A stretch of DNA of 64,000 nt from Bedellia somnulentella. Its lineage: Eukaryota > Arthropoda > Insecta > Lepidoptera > Bedelliidae. The first letter of the stretch is position 1, and each line of letters starts with the position of its first letter. The translations under genes and the position numbers were made by a program. The stretch is taken from positions 1,054,001 through 1,118,000 of the forward strand of contig OY755182.1 in the NCBI GenBank assembly GCA_963576735.1, written 5' to 3'. The notes under the pieces were generated by a model, which saw only the letters and a program-made list of their open reading frames with translations, was not told the origin of the DNA and made no database searches. Below, piece by piece: positions 1-9,261 of this stretch.

Positions 1-104
1 TTTGCGAATACTTGTTATTGGCTTAGTTGATAACTGAATTTGTAAACACTTATTGTATTATTTAGCTGTAAGTATTCAAACTAATAAAATAAAAAAATAA
101 AAAA

Positions 105-934
105 ATGCGAAGATTTTCGAGTCTGCAATCCAACAGTACATACATCGGAAGGTATTCGTACAGATATCAGGTTTTCAGTATGGTTTCAGACCAGACTACA
201 GTACCAGGAGTAATCTTCTCAACTTGACAACCTATGTGGTACCTTAGGTAGACTCAGTTTAAAGTGCGGACGTATGTTACTTAGCCTTTAAAAAACTTTT
301 TGATACGGTTGAGTTCACACTCAACTGTTGCACTTAAGAAGTGAGCAGAGTTTGGATTCACGCCCCATACCCTGAAACTATTTGCCTGCTATCTATACAA
401 CAGGAAACAATATGTTGACTACGGAGAGTATATATCTAGAGAATATACAATTGCTGTGTAGTCTCGGCTTAGAATAGCACTATCCCATTTCTTCCGGTGG
501 GTGTACGTAAGAGGCGACTAACGCCATTGGGGCTTTTAAGGGATTTTTGGGCGATGCGGTTGGAGACCCATCACCAACAACCTTTATTTTACCATCCTTT
601 CCCCACTCAACCTTCCAAAAGTGCCTGAGGAATTTCAAATTCCTTAGCTCTGGCTACCCCTTCTAGGGATTTATGGCTGTGAGTATATGTATGTATGTAA
701 TATACAATTAACTCAGGCATAAGGCAGGAAAGTAATTAGGGCCCCTTGGAGTTTGTTATTATTTATTGATGACTTACGCAAGGTGCTTATTTGCAGATGA
801 TCTCAAATTGTACTTGCCTATAGAATCCCCACAAGATCATGACCGAGTTCCAAGCGACAAGTTCCAAGTTCCAGATAGGGTAAACCAATGGACAGACCGA
901 CAGAATGTCAGACAGTCGACAGATGTTGGGTATG
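105..934 (+). pseudogene. Jockey-like LINE reverse transcriptase, 5' piece
   Basis: Translation from about 105 gives an RT segment with the finger motif QYGFRP followed by a leucine-rich stretch. Further on, near 790, is the palm motif FADDLKLY. Stops and frame changes show it is dead. The frame is interrupted by SINE-R at 453-698 and by the gap and BEL element after 934, then resumes at 7311, 8401 and 8777. Positions 1-104 end in an A-rich run (about 80-113) and may be the tail of another element. Domain assignment is clear; clade (Jockey group) is a family-level inference. Confidence 0.7.
453..698 (+). repeat. SINE-R copy with 11-bp target duplication
   Basis: Full-length copy (246 bp) starting GCTGTGTAG and ending in ATGTATGT. 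It is flanked by the direct repeat AATATACAATT at 442-452 and 699-709. The duplication fixes both ends of the family and shows target-primed insertion into the Jockey-like LINE. Confidence 0.85.
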
Positions 935-1134
935 NNNNNNNNNNNNNNNNNNNNNNNNNNNNNNNNNNNNNNNNNNNNNNNNNNNNNNNNNNNNNNNNNN
1001 NNNNNNNNNNNNNNNNNNNNNNNNNNNNNNNNNNNNNNNNNNNNNNNNNNNNNNNNNNNNNNNNNNNNNNNNNNNNNNNNNNNNNNNNNNNNNNNNNNNN
1101 NNNNNNNNNNNNNNNNNNNNNNNNNNNNNNNNNN
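935..1134. other. assembly gap (200 N)
   Basis: A run of exactly 200 undetermined bases. It hides the 3' LTR and the left target duplication of the BEL/Pao element that follows. Confidence 0.99.
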
Positions 1135-1150
1135 TGACAACTTAGTATTA

Positions 1151-4100
1151 TTAAACATCCTTTGACACGAACGAAACTTGGTTTAGTACTGGTGATGACC
1201 CTAAATTTTTTCTTGATCGTTTGCTTTCTACGAGTGCTGATTTCGTGCTTAGGTTTTTGGCAGATTTTCGAACAAAGTCGTTCACTTCACTATAAACACT
1301 ACACTTGTCACTGCTGGATGGCACTGGGGTGCTGTGCGTTGCAGCGGGCGGTGCGCGGGGCGCGGGTGGCGGCGAGGAGCCGGCTGGCGGCGCGCCGGCC
1401 CGCACGCGGAGACGGCGGTATGCCAACGCTATGGCTATCACTGCTAGCAGCGCGTACATCGTATAGATTGCAGCGTAGTGGTGGATGGTATGAGAGGCCA
1501 CCCCTTCTAATAACGGCTGACTCTTCTGCATGGTTTTGATTTTCTCTTCGATCTCTTTCATTTGACGAGAATGTGGGTTAAGTTCTGATTGATCTTCAGT
1601 AACTGAACCATTTGGTATGGATACATTTATGATGTGGTTGATTTGTGAAATTTCCGGTATTTTTATTTCTGAGCTTACGGTCATTTTACTGATCTCTAAT
1701 CTGTGAGAATATAAAAAGAAATCCGCTGATTTAATCATGCATCCTTGATCGATGTTAAAAAATCCGTAATTTTTCAGTTGCACCTGGGTGATATGATCGT
1801 CGCATACTAGCTTTACATGGGTTGGTTCGCAATAAAAATAAAAATATTTGTTTAATTTTGTCAGTTCTATCCACCTGTTCTCGCATGACTTGGTAATAGT
1901 TTCACATGATTTGAAATAGGGATTCTTTTTGCAGAAACTCTTATCGTCCTTGATATAATAAATTCTGTTTTTGACGTTGCATAGTAAGATTTCGGGGTTT
2001 TTATGTATGCAAGCTTTTATATCTTGTTCAGTGATATCTATGAATGAGTCTTGTCTGAGGTTTACGGCAACATACTCTGACACTGGTACTATCGCAATTT
2101 CTTTGTTGTGGTCTAGTAAGCGTGGAATAGGTATGATTCTTGATATCTCATACAAGTCGTCACCGATGAGTGGAATCAGGATTTCAAATATAATGTATCT
2201 TGTGGTTACCCGGGCTCGAACTTCCAATAAATTATATATTTCTGATAAGCTGTCTGTTTTCATGATAGGTAAGGAGAGGTCTTTCGGTAGCTGTTCTGTA
2301 ATAGTTCCCAACTCGTGTCTCAACTGATCAGGGGTAATAAGGTGAAAGTTGAACTTTCCATTATAAATATTAGTAACAGTATCAACTAGTGTAAGCTGTA
2401 TTTTGTTCAATGTAGATACAATATTATTTGCAATCATAGCGGTGGTTATAAAGTCGTTCATGATCGATAGATTTTGCATGTTGCTTTGCATCTGATATAC
2501 TGATTTATCTAAGGTATTGAATTTTCGGGTTATAAATTTGTAGTGCTTATCGATCACACTTTCCGTACGTTTTAACATGTTAAACTCAGCCTCAACTATT
2601 GAAGTACTGTTTTTCCAAAGCGAGGCCAAATGTTTCTGATTTTCTTTAACAAGATTTATATCTCGTTCATATTGTTCGGCAAAACGAGCATCAAGTACAC
2701 CAAACAAACTATTTGCTGCGTATCCAATTACATCGATAAGGCCGCGTCGCTGCCGGTGACTGCTAGACGAGGTGTCGCCATTATGATTAGTTAGGATATT
2801 ATTATTGTATTCGAGTTCGGCCACCTCATGATTAAGCTGCAACATAATACCTTCACAGTGCGACGAGTCTTTTATTTTCATACATAAATTGTTTAGGTAG
2901 GTTATGTACCTTTGAAGAGCCATGTTACCGTCTCGATAAGGTTGAGTATCGTAAAACACAATTAAGCGCCATTTATCTCTTATCAATTGCATGTCTGTAA
3001 TGCGATCGAAGTATACGCTATTATTGTTTTGGAGTGTTGTCATGTTGTAGGCGCATTCTGAGGGCGGGGTTGACAGAAGTACTAAACATAATGTTAATAA
3101 TGAAGATAAGACAAATCCTACTGTTTTCCTTGATCTTGAAACTGATTTTGGTTGTGGCTCAGGAATGTCTTCCTTAACTGATTTTATTTGTGTTTCTGAC
3201 TGATGAACGGGTAAGACACAGAGTTTGAGGATTGGTCTTCTCAATATGCCATTTTTTGTCTTTACGGTCACAACTCGGACATAACCATCTGTACCAGGAT
3301 GTAATTCCAATACCCGACCTAGATACCATTTGCCTGGTGGAAGGTTGTCTTCTTTTATTATGACGACGTCATTGATTTTAATATTTGCTTGTGGCTGCCT
3401 CCACTTGCTTCTTATTGATAGGTTAGTGGTAAGCGGGGCAAGCCAGCCGAGAGGGTCAAAGAGCTTAGATATGTCTGATAGAAGTTCTCTCTTGGTTGGT
3501 TGTTCACACACTGAAAAGTCTTTAGATTGAAATGTGAAATTATCAGTGTGTGGGTTCCATCCGAGCCCTAAGGCTTTGGTTGATTCATTCTGCTTGAAAT
3601 AAAAATTTTCTTGATTGTCTATGTCTGCTTTTACGGATTGTAGTAACTCGGGTGTATTAGAATTCCACTTTCGTAAATTAAAACCGCCTGACTTAAGGAG
3701 GCTTATCATATCTGATTGTATTTGTTTAGCACCATCTATTGAATGGGCCCCATAGATCAAGTCATCCATGTAGAACGATTCTTCGAGAACACAAGGAGCT
3801 GAACTGTTGGGGTAGTTCTTCTTCTCATCATGAGCCAGCTGTTTAAGGGTTCTCATGGCTAGAAAAGGCGCTTCTTTGGTTCCGTACGTAACTGTGGTGA
3901 GCTTAAAGTCTTGCAACTGCTTTTTGTTACTATCTCTCCAAAAGATCATTTGCAGGTATTGATCTTCTTGATTTATCCATATTTGTCGAAACATTTTCTC
4001 AATATCAGCGGTAAAAGCAAATTTGAATTGGCGCCATTTGATTATGAGGCTCTGAATATCTTGTTGCAAATTAGGGCCGCGACACATTACTTCATTTAAA

Positions 4101-6754
4101 CTTACACCCGTTGATGTTTTTTGAGACGCATTAAATACTTCACGTAACTTAGTAGTAGTAGACTCCTCACGTGTCACACAATGATGAGGTAAATAACAAT
4201 GAGTAATATTATTGTTATCTTTCATTGATGGTGTCATATGACCGAGAGCTAAATACTCATCGATAAACAATTTATAATTTACTGCCGTAACTTGATTTTT
4301 ACTGAGTCTCTGCTCCAACTTATAAAATTGTGCCATTGCTTTTGCTCTCGATTGCCCTAATAATTCTTGGTAATTATCTTTGAGAGGCAACCGGACCTCA
4401 TAGCGTCCATCTGACCGTCTGATTGTGGTATCTTGATAGTATTTTAGGCACATTAAGTCGGACTCGGACAAGTCAGTCTGTTCGGAAGTTATCTCTTCGG
4501 TTTCCCAGAACTGCTGGATATCTTGTAAGTTATTGAGAACTACATTGCAGTGGAAAGTTCTTGCGTTTCCACTTAAAATCCAACCAAGTTGGGTTTGTTG
4601 CGCGACTGGGAGAGACGAGTCAGCTTTACATACGCCATCCATTAAGATATGTGAATAAACGTCTGCTCCTAATAATAAATCAACCGGGCGACTGATATTG
4701 AATTCTGGATCTGCCAACTTGATATGGTCTAAATATGCCCAATTTGGTTTCGCTACAGACTGGTTTGGTAGAGGTTTTATAAGTTGATTCATTATCAAAA
4801 CATCTGTTTCAAAAGTAAACGAGCTGATGGTTGATAAGCACTTGATAGTTATCATCCCTTTACACTTACTTTCTTTGTCACCAACACCCGAAATTATACC
4901 ATGGCATTTCTTTCTAGGCAACATTAACCTCTGTGCCGCTTTCTCAGTGATAATTGATATCTGAGACCCTTGGTCTAATAAGGCACGCATTGTATAAGAT
5001 GATCCGTCCGCGGCTTCAATATTTAATAAAGCCGTTGGTAATAAAACTTCATACGAGCCACTCTGCAGTGAGGCGTGCGAGCCACTTTTGACCTTATTAC
5101 CTTTATTTTCAGCTGAAGTTACGTTCGATCTGTCTGCACCTTCCTGAGAAAACGCCTCATGAAGTAAACTGTTGTGCCCTTGATTGCACTCACGACATAC
5201 TTTCTCTGATGTGCATGCTTTTTCTTGATGATCGAACAAACAGTTTGGACAGAGATTAAGTCGTTTGACAGTTTTTAATTTCATATTCGCAGGCATGTCA
5301 ATGAACTGTTTGCAAAAATAAATTCTATGTTCAAAACTGTTGCATAGCGCACAGTGATATTTTGCTGATGTTACTTTTTTGCTCGTACTAGGCGATTGAA
5401 CTTTAATCTTACTGCTTGATAGGAATGCATTTTTGTAAGAAGTAGGTTGCTGACTACGATTATTGCTAGATTGCTGTTTAAGATGGACTTGGTACTTTTG
5501 TGTCGAAATATTAACATTCTGCTTGCAACGCGAAGTTTCTAGCGTTGTGAATTTTATTTCCAAAAAATCAAGAAATTCTTTCAGGATGGGTAACTCCCTC
5601 GGGTTTTTCACTGATTCCACATAATCTGAGTATGATTCATTATCTAGTTTTTGTGATAGTAGGTACACCAGTATGGGGTCCCATGTTGTTATATCGACTC
5701 CCAGGTTCTTAACAGCATTGACACACTCATGGGTGGTGTCGTGTAATCGTTTTATATGCGCGACGGGTTTTTGTTGAATGACCGGTAAATTCGTAAGGGT
5801 ATTCATATAAGATGTAAAAACTAGTTTCTTGTTATTGTACCTATGGTTTAATAATTCCCAGCATATTTCGTAATTATCAGCACTGATAGATAAATGTTGA
5901 ATTAGCTTCTCTGCTTCCCCTTTAACTTTAGATTTTAAGAACTGCATTTTTGTGGCTTTCGGTATAGATGGGTTGTTGTGGATAGCCTCTTGAAACAACT
6001 CTTTAAAGGAAACCCAATTATTATACGACCCATTAAATACCGGAATTTCTATTTTAGGGGTAGTTTGGCTGATATGAGCGACTGACCATATTTTCTTGCT
6101 AATGAGTTTCTTGATGTACTCGTAATTTCTTTCGTACTCACTGAACATAGCCTCGTATTCTTGATTGGAGCCGTTCAAATCACTGTCAAGTTCCCAATGA
6201 AGATTGTCGATAGCGTTCCAGCGGGACTGAATGCAACGTAGTAGATCTTCGAGTTCCCATTTCTCTGATACCGAGTCGAGATCTATATTCTTCAATGTGC
6301 GATGGAAAGCTTTAAAGTTGCTCTGCTGTTTTCGAAGCTGCTCCTCTGTCTTACTCGCAGTAATTGTCGATTTACTCGAGCGAGGCTCCAAGGGTTGGGA
6401 CTGAACACCCTCATTCGTAGTGTCGTGAATAAATTCAGGAAGCTTTAACTCAGCAAATGGGGGTGAATCGTAATTACTGATCGCCGACCTGATGGTCGTA
6501 TATCTTACTCTTACTGTTTCTAACTCTTTCTTGATAAAAGCATTTAGTTCTGCATCCAACTGTAAATCCGACGTCAATATCTCATCTACCTTACTCTCAT
6601 ACTCTTCCCAATAACTGTCGAGGGTTTTTATTCTTCGCTGGATATACTCGGGTGTCTTCCTACTTGGGCTATCTTTCTTAAAATTGGTAAAGATGCTCTC
6701 AATTGATTTAAAGAGGTCTTTTTGATTATCAATGAAATCCTTGATAGACGACAT
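1151..6754 (-). CDS. BEL/Pao-type Gag-Pol-Env polyprotein with internal deletion
   Basis: One open frame of 1867 codons. Order of parts: Gag with a DUF1759-like domain (about residues 235-400); Cys/His zinc knuckles (about 470-530); a DUF1758-type aspartic protease with an LLDQGS core (about 595); and an RT with YMDD (about 995). After the RT the frame jumps near residue 1118, just past the motif DPLGWLAP, straight into the post-integrase DUF5641-like segment. The rest of the A17 region, RNase H and integrase are missing. An envelope part follows: a hydrophobic leader (about 1210-1232), a furin-type site RQRR (about 1335) with an F-like hydrophobic start after it, and a membrane segment near the C-terminus (about 1765-1785). 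This is an insect endogenous retrovirus-like element. The in-frame loss of integrase means it could only move with help from an intact relative. It sits inside the Jockey-like LINE. Confidence 0.88.
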   Translation of the reverse strand: MSSIKDFIDNQKDLFKSIESIFTNFKKDSPSRKTPEYIQRRIKTLDSYWEEYESKVDEILTSDLQLDAELNAFIKKELETVRVRYTTIRSAISNYDSPPFAELKLPEFIHDTTNEGVQSQPLEPRSSKSTITASKTEEQLRKQQSNFKAFHRTLKNIDLDSVSEKWELEDLLRCIQSRWNAIDNLHWELDSDLNGSNQEYEAMFSEYERNYEYIKKLISKKIWSVAHISQTTPKIEIPVFNGSYNNWVSFKELFQEAIHNNPSIPKATKMQFLKSKVKGEAEKLIQHLSISADNYEICWELLNHRYNNKKLVFTSYMNTLTNLPVIQQKPVAHIKRLHDTTHECVNAVKNLGVDITTWDPILVYLLSQKLDNESYSDYVESVKNPRELPILKEFLDFLEIKFTTLETSRCKQNVNISTQKYQVHLKQQSSNNRSQQPTSYKNAFLSSSKIKVQSPSTSKKVTSAKYHCALCNSFEHRIYFCKQFIDMPANMKLKTVKRLNLCPNCLFDHQEKACTSEKVCRECNQGHNSLLHEAFSQEGADRSNVTSAENKGNKVKSGSHASLQSGSYEVLLPTALLNIEAADGSSYTMRALLDQGSQISIITEKAAQRLMLPRKKCHGIISGVGDKESKCKGMITIKCLSTISSFTFETDVLIMNQLIKPLPNQSVAKPNWAYLDHIKLADPEFNISRPVDLLLGADVYSHILMDGVCKADSSLPVAQQTQLGWILSGNARTFHCNVVLNNLQDIQQFWETEEITSEQTDLSESDLMCLKYYQDTTIRRSDGRYEVRLPLKDNYQELLGQSRAKAMAQFYKLEQRLSKNQVTAVNYKLFIDEYLALGHMTPSMKDNNNITHCYLPHHCVTREESTTTKLREVFNASQKTSTGVSLNEVMCRGPNLQQDIQSLIIKWRQFKFAFTADIEKMFRQIWINQEDQYLQMIFWRDSNKKQLQDFKLTTVTYGTKEAPFLAMRTLKQLAHDEKKNYPNSSAPCVLEESFYMDDLIYGAHSIDGAKQIQSDMISLLKSGGFNLRKWNSNTPELLQSVKADIDNQENFYFKQNESTKALGLGWNPHTDNFTFQSKDFSVCEQPTKRELLSDISKLFDPLGWLAPLTTNLSIRSKWRQPQANIKINDVVIIKEDNLPPGKWYLGRVLELHPGTDGYVRVVTVKTKNGILRRPILKLCVLPVHQSETQIKSVKEDIPEPQPKSVSRSRKTVGFVLSSLLTLCLVLLSTPPSECAYNMTTLQNNNSVYFDRITDMQLIRDKWRLIVFYDTQPYRDGNMALQRYITYLNNLCMKIKDSSHCEGIMLQLNHEVAELEYNNNILTNHNGDTSSSSHRQRRGLIDVIGYAANSLFGVLDARFAEQYERDINLVKENQKHLASLWKNSTSIVEAEFNMLKRTESVIDKHYKFITRKFNTLDKSVYQMQSNMQNLSIMNDFITTAMIANNIVSTLNKIQLTLVDTVTNIYNGKFNFHLITPDQLRHELGTITEQLPKDLSLPIMKTDSLSEIYNLLEVRARVTTRYIIFEILIPLIGDDLYEISRIIPIPRLLDHNKEIAIVPVSEYVAVNLRQDSFIDITEQDIKACIHKNPEILLCNVKNRIYYIKDDKSFCKKNPYFKSCETITKSCENRWIELTKLNKYFYFYCEPTHVKLVCDDHITQVQLKNYGFFNIDQGCMIKSADFFLYSHRLEISKMTVSSEIKIPEISQINHIINVSIPNGSVTEDQSELNPHSRQMKEIEEKIKTMQKSQPLLEGVASHTIHHYAAIYTMYALLAVIAIALAYRRLRVRAGAPPAGSSPPPAPRAPPAATHSTPVPSSSDKCSVYSEVNDFVRKSAKNLSTKSALVESKRSRKNLGSSPVLNQVSFVSKDV

Positions 6755-7310
6755 TTTTTATGGATAATAATAAAATGGACAGATCTTACTTGATATCTGC
6801 TGCTGATGCTGGTCTGCGACTGCTACTCACAGTATACCTTGATCATACGATGAGTTTTCGATAGGATTTGGTTTGTGTTTGTAAGACACAAAGATAATCC
6901 TTTACGTGGTTTACTGTACACACTTCACTGATTCTGTCCGGTAAGCGAAACTACTGACACAATTCGGCACGCGCGGCGCGTGTATGTAAACGTGTTAGAG
7001 TCCTGCTTTCCAGAAGGCTCGAAGGACCAATGTTCGGGCTGCTCCCGATTATGTGACTGATAATATAATAAAATGATAAACTGATAGTAAATGAAAACTG
7101 TATTAATGAAGAATAACTTAAATGTAACTGATAACTGATGAGCACGCGTAGCTGTCTTGATAGCTATAAACGAACTGAATAAATAATTAAATAAAACTAA
7201 TAGATGGAGTAAAATGCTGACGCACGCTTCTGTACGAACTAACTCGTACAAGGATAACAAATTGCCTCTGAATCTAGATATATGCGACCTATAGTCGTCA
7301 ACGCGAGCCA
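6755..7310 (-). repeat. 5' leader and probable 5' LTR of the BEL/Pao element
   Basis: Non-coding sequence upstream of the polyprotein on the minus strand. The outer edge is set at 7310 because the interrupted LINE frame resumes at 7311 and the minus strand there begins TG. The partner LTR lies in the N gap, so the LTR length, inner boundary and primer site cannot be fixed. Confidence 0.5.
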
Positions 7311-7550
7311 TATCAAGTCGATGGAGTTTTGCCCCTAAGGGTACAGGAGGTTAGAGATCTTGGGGTGACTTTCGATTCACAGTTGTCGTTCCGTAATCAC
7401 ATCGTGAACATTATGCAAGGGTGCTTTTCGCTAACTTGGATTTGTGCTCCGCACTACCCGTGGGTTTACCAATATACAAGCAATCAAAGCTTTGTATAAT
7501 TCATAAGTTCGTTCGAAGCTAGAAAATAACGCAGTCATCTGGGCTCCACA
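7311..7550 (+). pseudogene. Jockey-like LINE, middle piece
   Basis: Translation gives the RT thumb motif VRDLGVTFDSQLSFRNHI, continuing the frame lost at 934. It ends at about 7550 where a G-rich insert begins. Confidence 0.7.
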
Positions 7551-8400
7551 TGGCCGTGGAGGGGTGGGGGGGGGTCTTTGTTTTGCTTATTTTGGATGAC
7601 ATGGGGGGTAGGGGAGTCTAGATGATGATTACGTAATCGGTAATTAGTTTACAACGAAGGTCGAACATGGAAAACGTGTGGTCTTTATTATGCTTTGAAA
7701 ATTCATAAAAAAAGTAAACAGGGTTGTTAACGGTGAGTGAAAACATCATAAGGAAACCCACATGCCTAAATTGTACTTAGTCAAGTGACAGTATATTCAT
7801 ACAAGACGGCGATAGGCCTGCCCCCTATTCAGGGGTATACGGCATGAACGTTTGAGTTGAGTTGAGAACGAACATAGACATTCCAAAATCTGAGAGCATA
7901 CTTGCAACACTGAGCAGCAATCTAAGCAATACAATGTCATGAGTTTGAATTTAATATGTAACATAACATAACATAAACTTGCACGCCGAATATCCCCGAA
8001 GGGGTTGGCAGAGGTACTAATACTTCTGAACATCATGTGACATTGTCACCTGATGTTCAGAGTACCCACGTTTTGCATGGACAGTGTACTCACCTGATAA
8101 GGACACGTAACAAAACGGCGATAGGCCTGCCCCCTATAATTTAATATGTGTACCAAAAATTTAAAATAAGTTAGTTATGTTCGTATAATATTCTTGTCCC
8201 TTATGTGAGTAAGTGACAAAAAATCTTATCAGTTTTTTGTGTCAAATCTAATCTATATACTAAATCATTTTTCTTATTTTTAAAATTATAATAAAAAAAT
8301 ATTCAGGTAACCATACGGGGAGGGGGTAAGAACTTTGCTTACTTTTTCTGAGAAGGGGGGTGGGGGGTAAATAATTGTAATAAATCTGCTTACGTAATAT
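7551..8400. other. G-rich insert with SINE-A pieces
   Basis: An insertion separating two parts of the LINE frame. It has G-runs at both ends (7561-7575 and about 8318-8370) and contains a plus-strand SINE-A fragment at about 7725-7832. It also contains the inverted SINE-A at 7960-8137. I see no coding sequence and do not recognise the host element. Confidence 0.45.
7960..8137 (-). repeat. SINE-A copy with 5' inversion
   Basis: Flanked by the 12-bp direct repeat AATTTAATATGT (7948-7959 and 8138-8149). From 7960 to about 8096 the body lies on the minus strand with its ATGTT-type tail at the left. The last about 30 bp (8110-8137) are a 5'-ward part in plus orientation. This is the arrangement produced by twin priming. 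Confidence 0.75.
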
Positions 8401-9150
8401 TTGAACGACCGCTGAGGAGAAATACCGCCTCATATTGGAAAAGATTCAAAATAAATTCACACGGTGTTTATACATGAAATTATACGGAGTTTGCCCTTAC
8501 TATCCGCTAATGTAGCCCGCTTTCGTTTTGGGTATGGTGGGGTATAACACGTTAGAGGTAAGAAGAGACTTAAAACTTTTGATCTACTTATTTAATGTAA
8601 TTAAAGGTACAAACTATACTAAGCCATAATTTAATGTTTTTTTTTTTTTTTTGACATGAATTCCTCATGTGGGGATTATTACTCATATACGACGGGGGCG
8701 TATACCCGAAGGTCGCGGGTTCGAACCCCGCCAGTGTCGAAATTTTTCTTTCCTTTAATAACATCTTTTATTTATGTATACTAAGCCAGATTAAAATAGT
8801 GATCCCTAATAGAACCCTAAGACGGCGGTGGGGAAATTTGCTTTCGTTGCCAGTGGTACGTACCAATCTTTTAAAAGAAACCCCGCTGACTCGGGCGTTT
8901 GTGGCAATCGTTAAGATCGCGGAACAAATTGATAATTTCGGGTGTTCTTTGACTGACTTCACCAAATGCTTATCGTATTGTTTATGTTACAATGCAAACT
9001 AGTTGGTTCGATATATGTAAAAAATATATTGTTTTATTGTATAGCATAGTATTGTATCTTTACCTTATAAATTATAAAATATGTAATATAGTTGCATTAG
9101 GTGACACTACCTTTAAAAACTGTATAACTTCATGACAAATAAATAAATAT
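8401..9150 (+). pseudogene. Jockey-like LINE, C-terminal piece and 3' end
   Basis: Resumes with NTASYWKRF-like sequence and is interrupted by SINE-B at 8627-8776. It then encodes a C-terminal segment with PLTRAFVAI and a stop near 9000. The 3' end is an A-rich tail ending about 9150, roughly 20 bp from the ClpX splice donor at 9163-9168. Confidence 0.7.
8627..8776 (-). repeat. SINE-B copy with 5' inversion
   Basis: Flanked by the 12-bp repeat TATACTAAGCCA (8615-8626 and 8777-8788). On the minus strand the 3' half of the tail, including a long A-run, is forward. The tRNA-like head (about 8688-8740) and first tail half are reversed. This fits twin-primed insertion. Confidence 0.75.
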
Positions 9151-9168
9151 AATTGAACATCAACTTAC

Positions 9169-9261
9169 CATAGCGTTTTTAGGTTCCGTTAGTATCCGCA
9201 CGAGGAGGTCTTCGTTGAGACTGTGGAAGGGAACTAGCACTGGAAACCGACCCACGAACTC
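9169..9261 (-). CDS. Clpx: ClpX exon 10 (AAA+ core, [13 protein letters not shown])
   Basis: 31 codons in phase 0 at both ends, from EFVGRF to KNAM. Acceptor TTTGCAG lies at the high end and donor GTAAGT at 9163-9168. The Jockey-like LINE ends about 20 bp beyond this donor. Confidence 0.92.

Noticed and set aside
787..1165. open frames crossing the N gap
   Set aside because: They are open only because unknown bases were translated as X.
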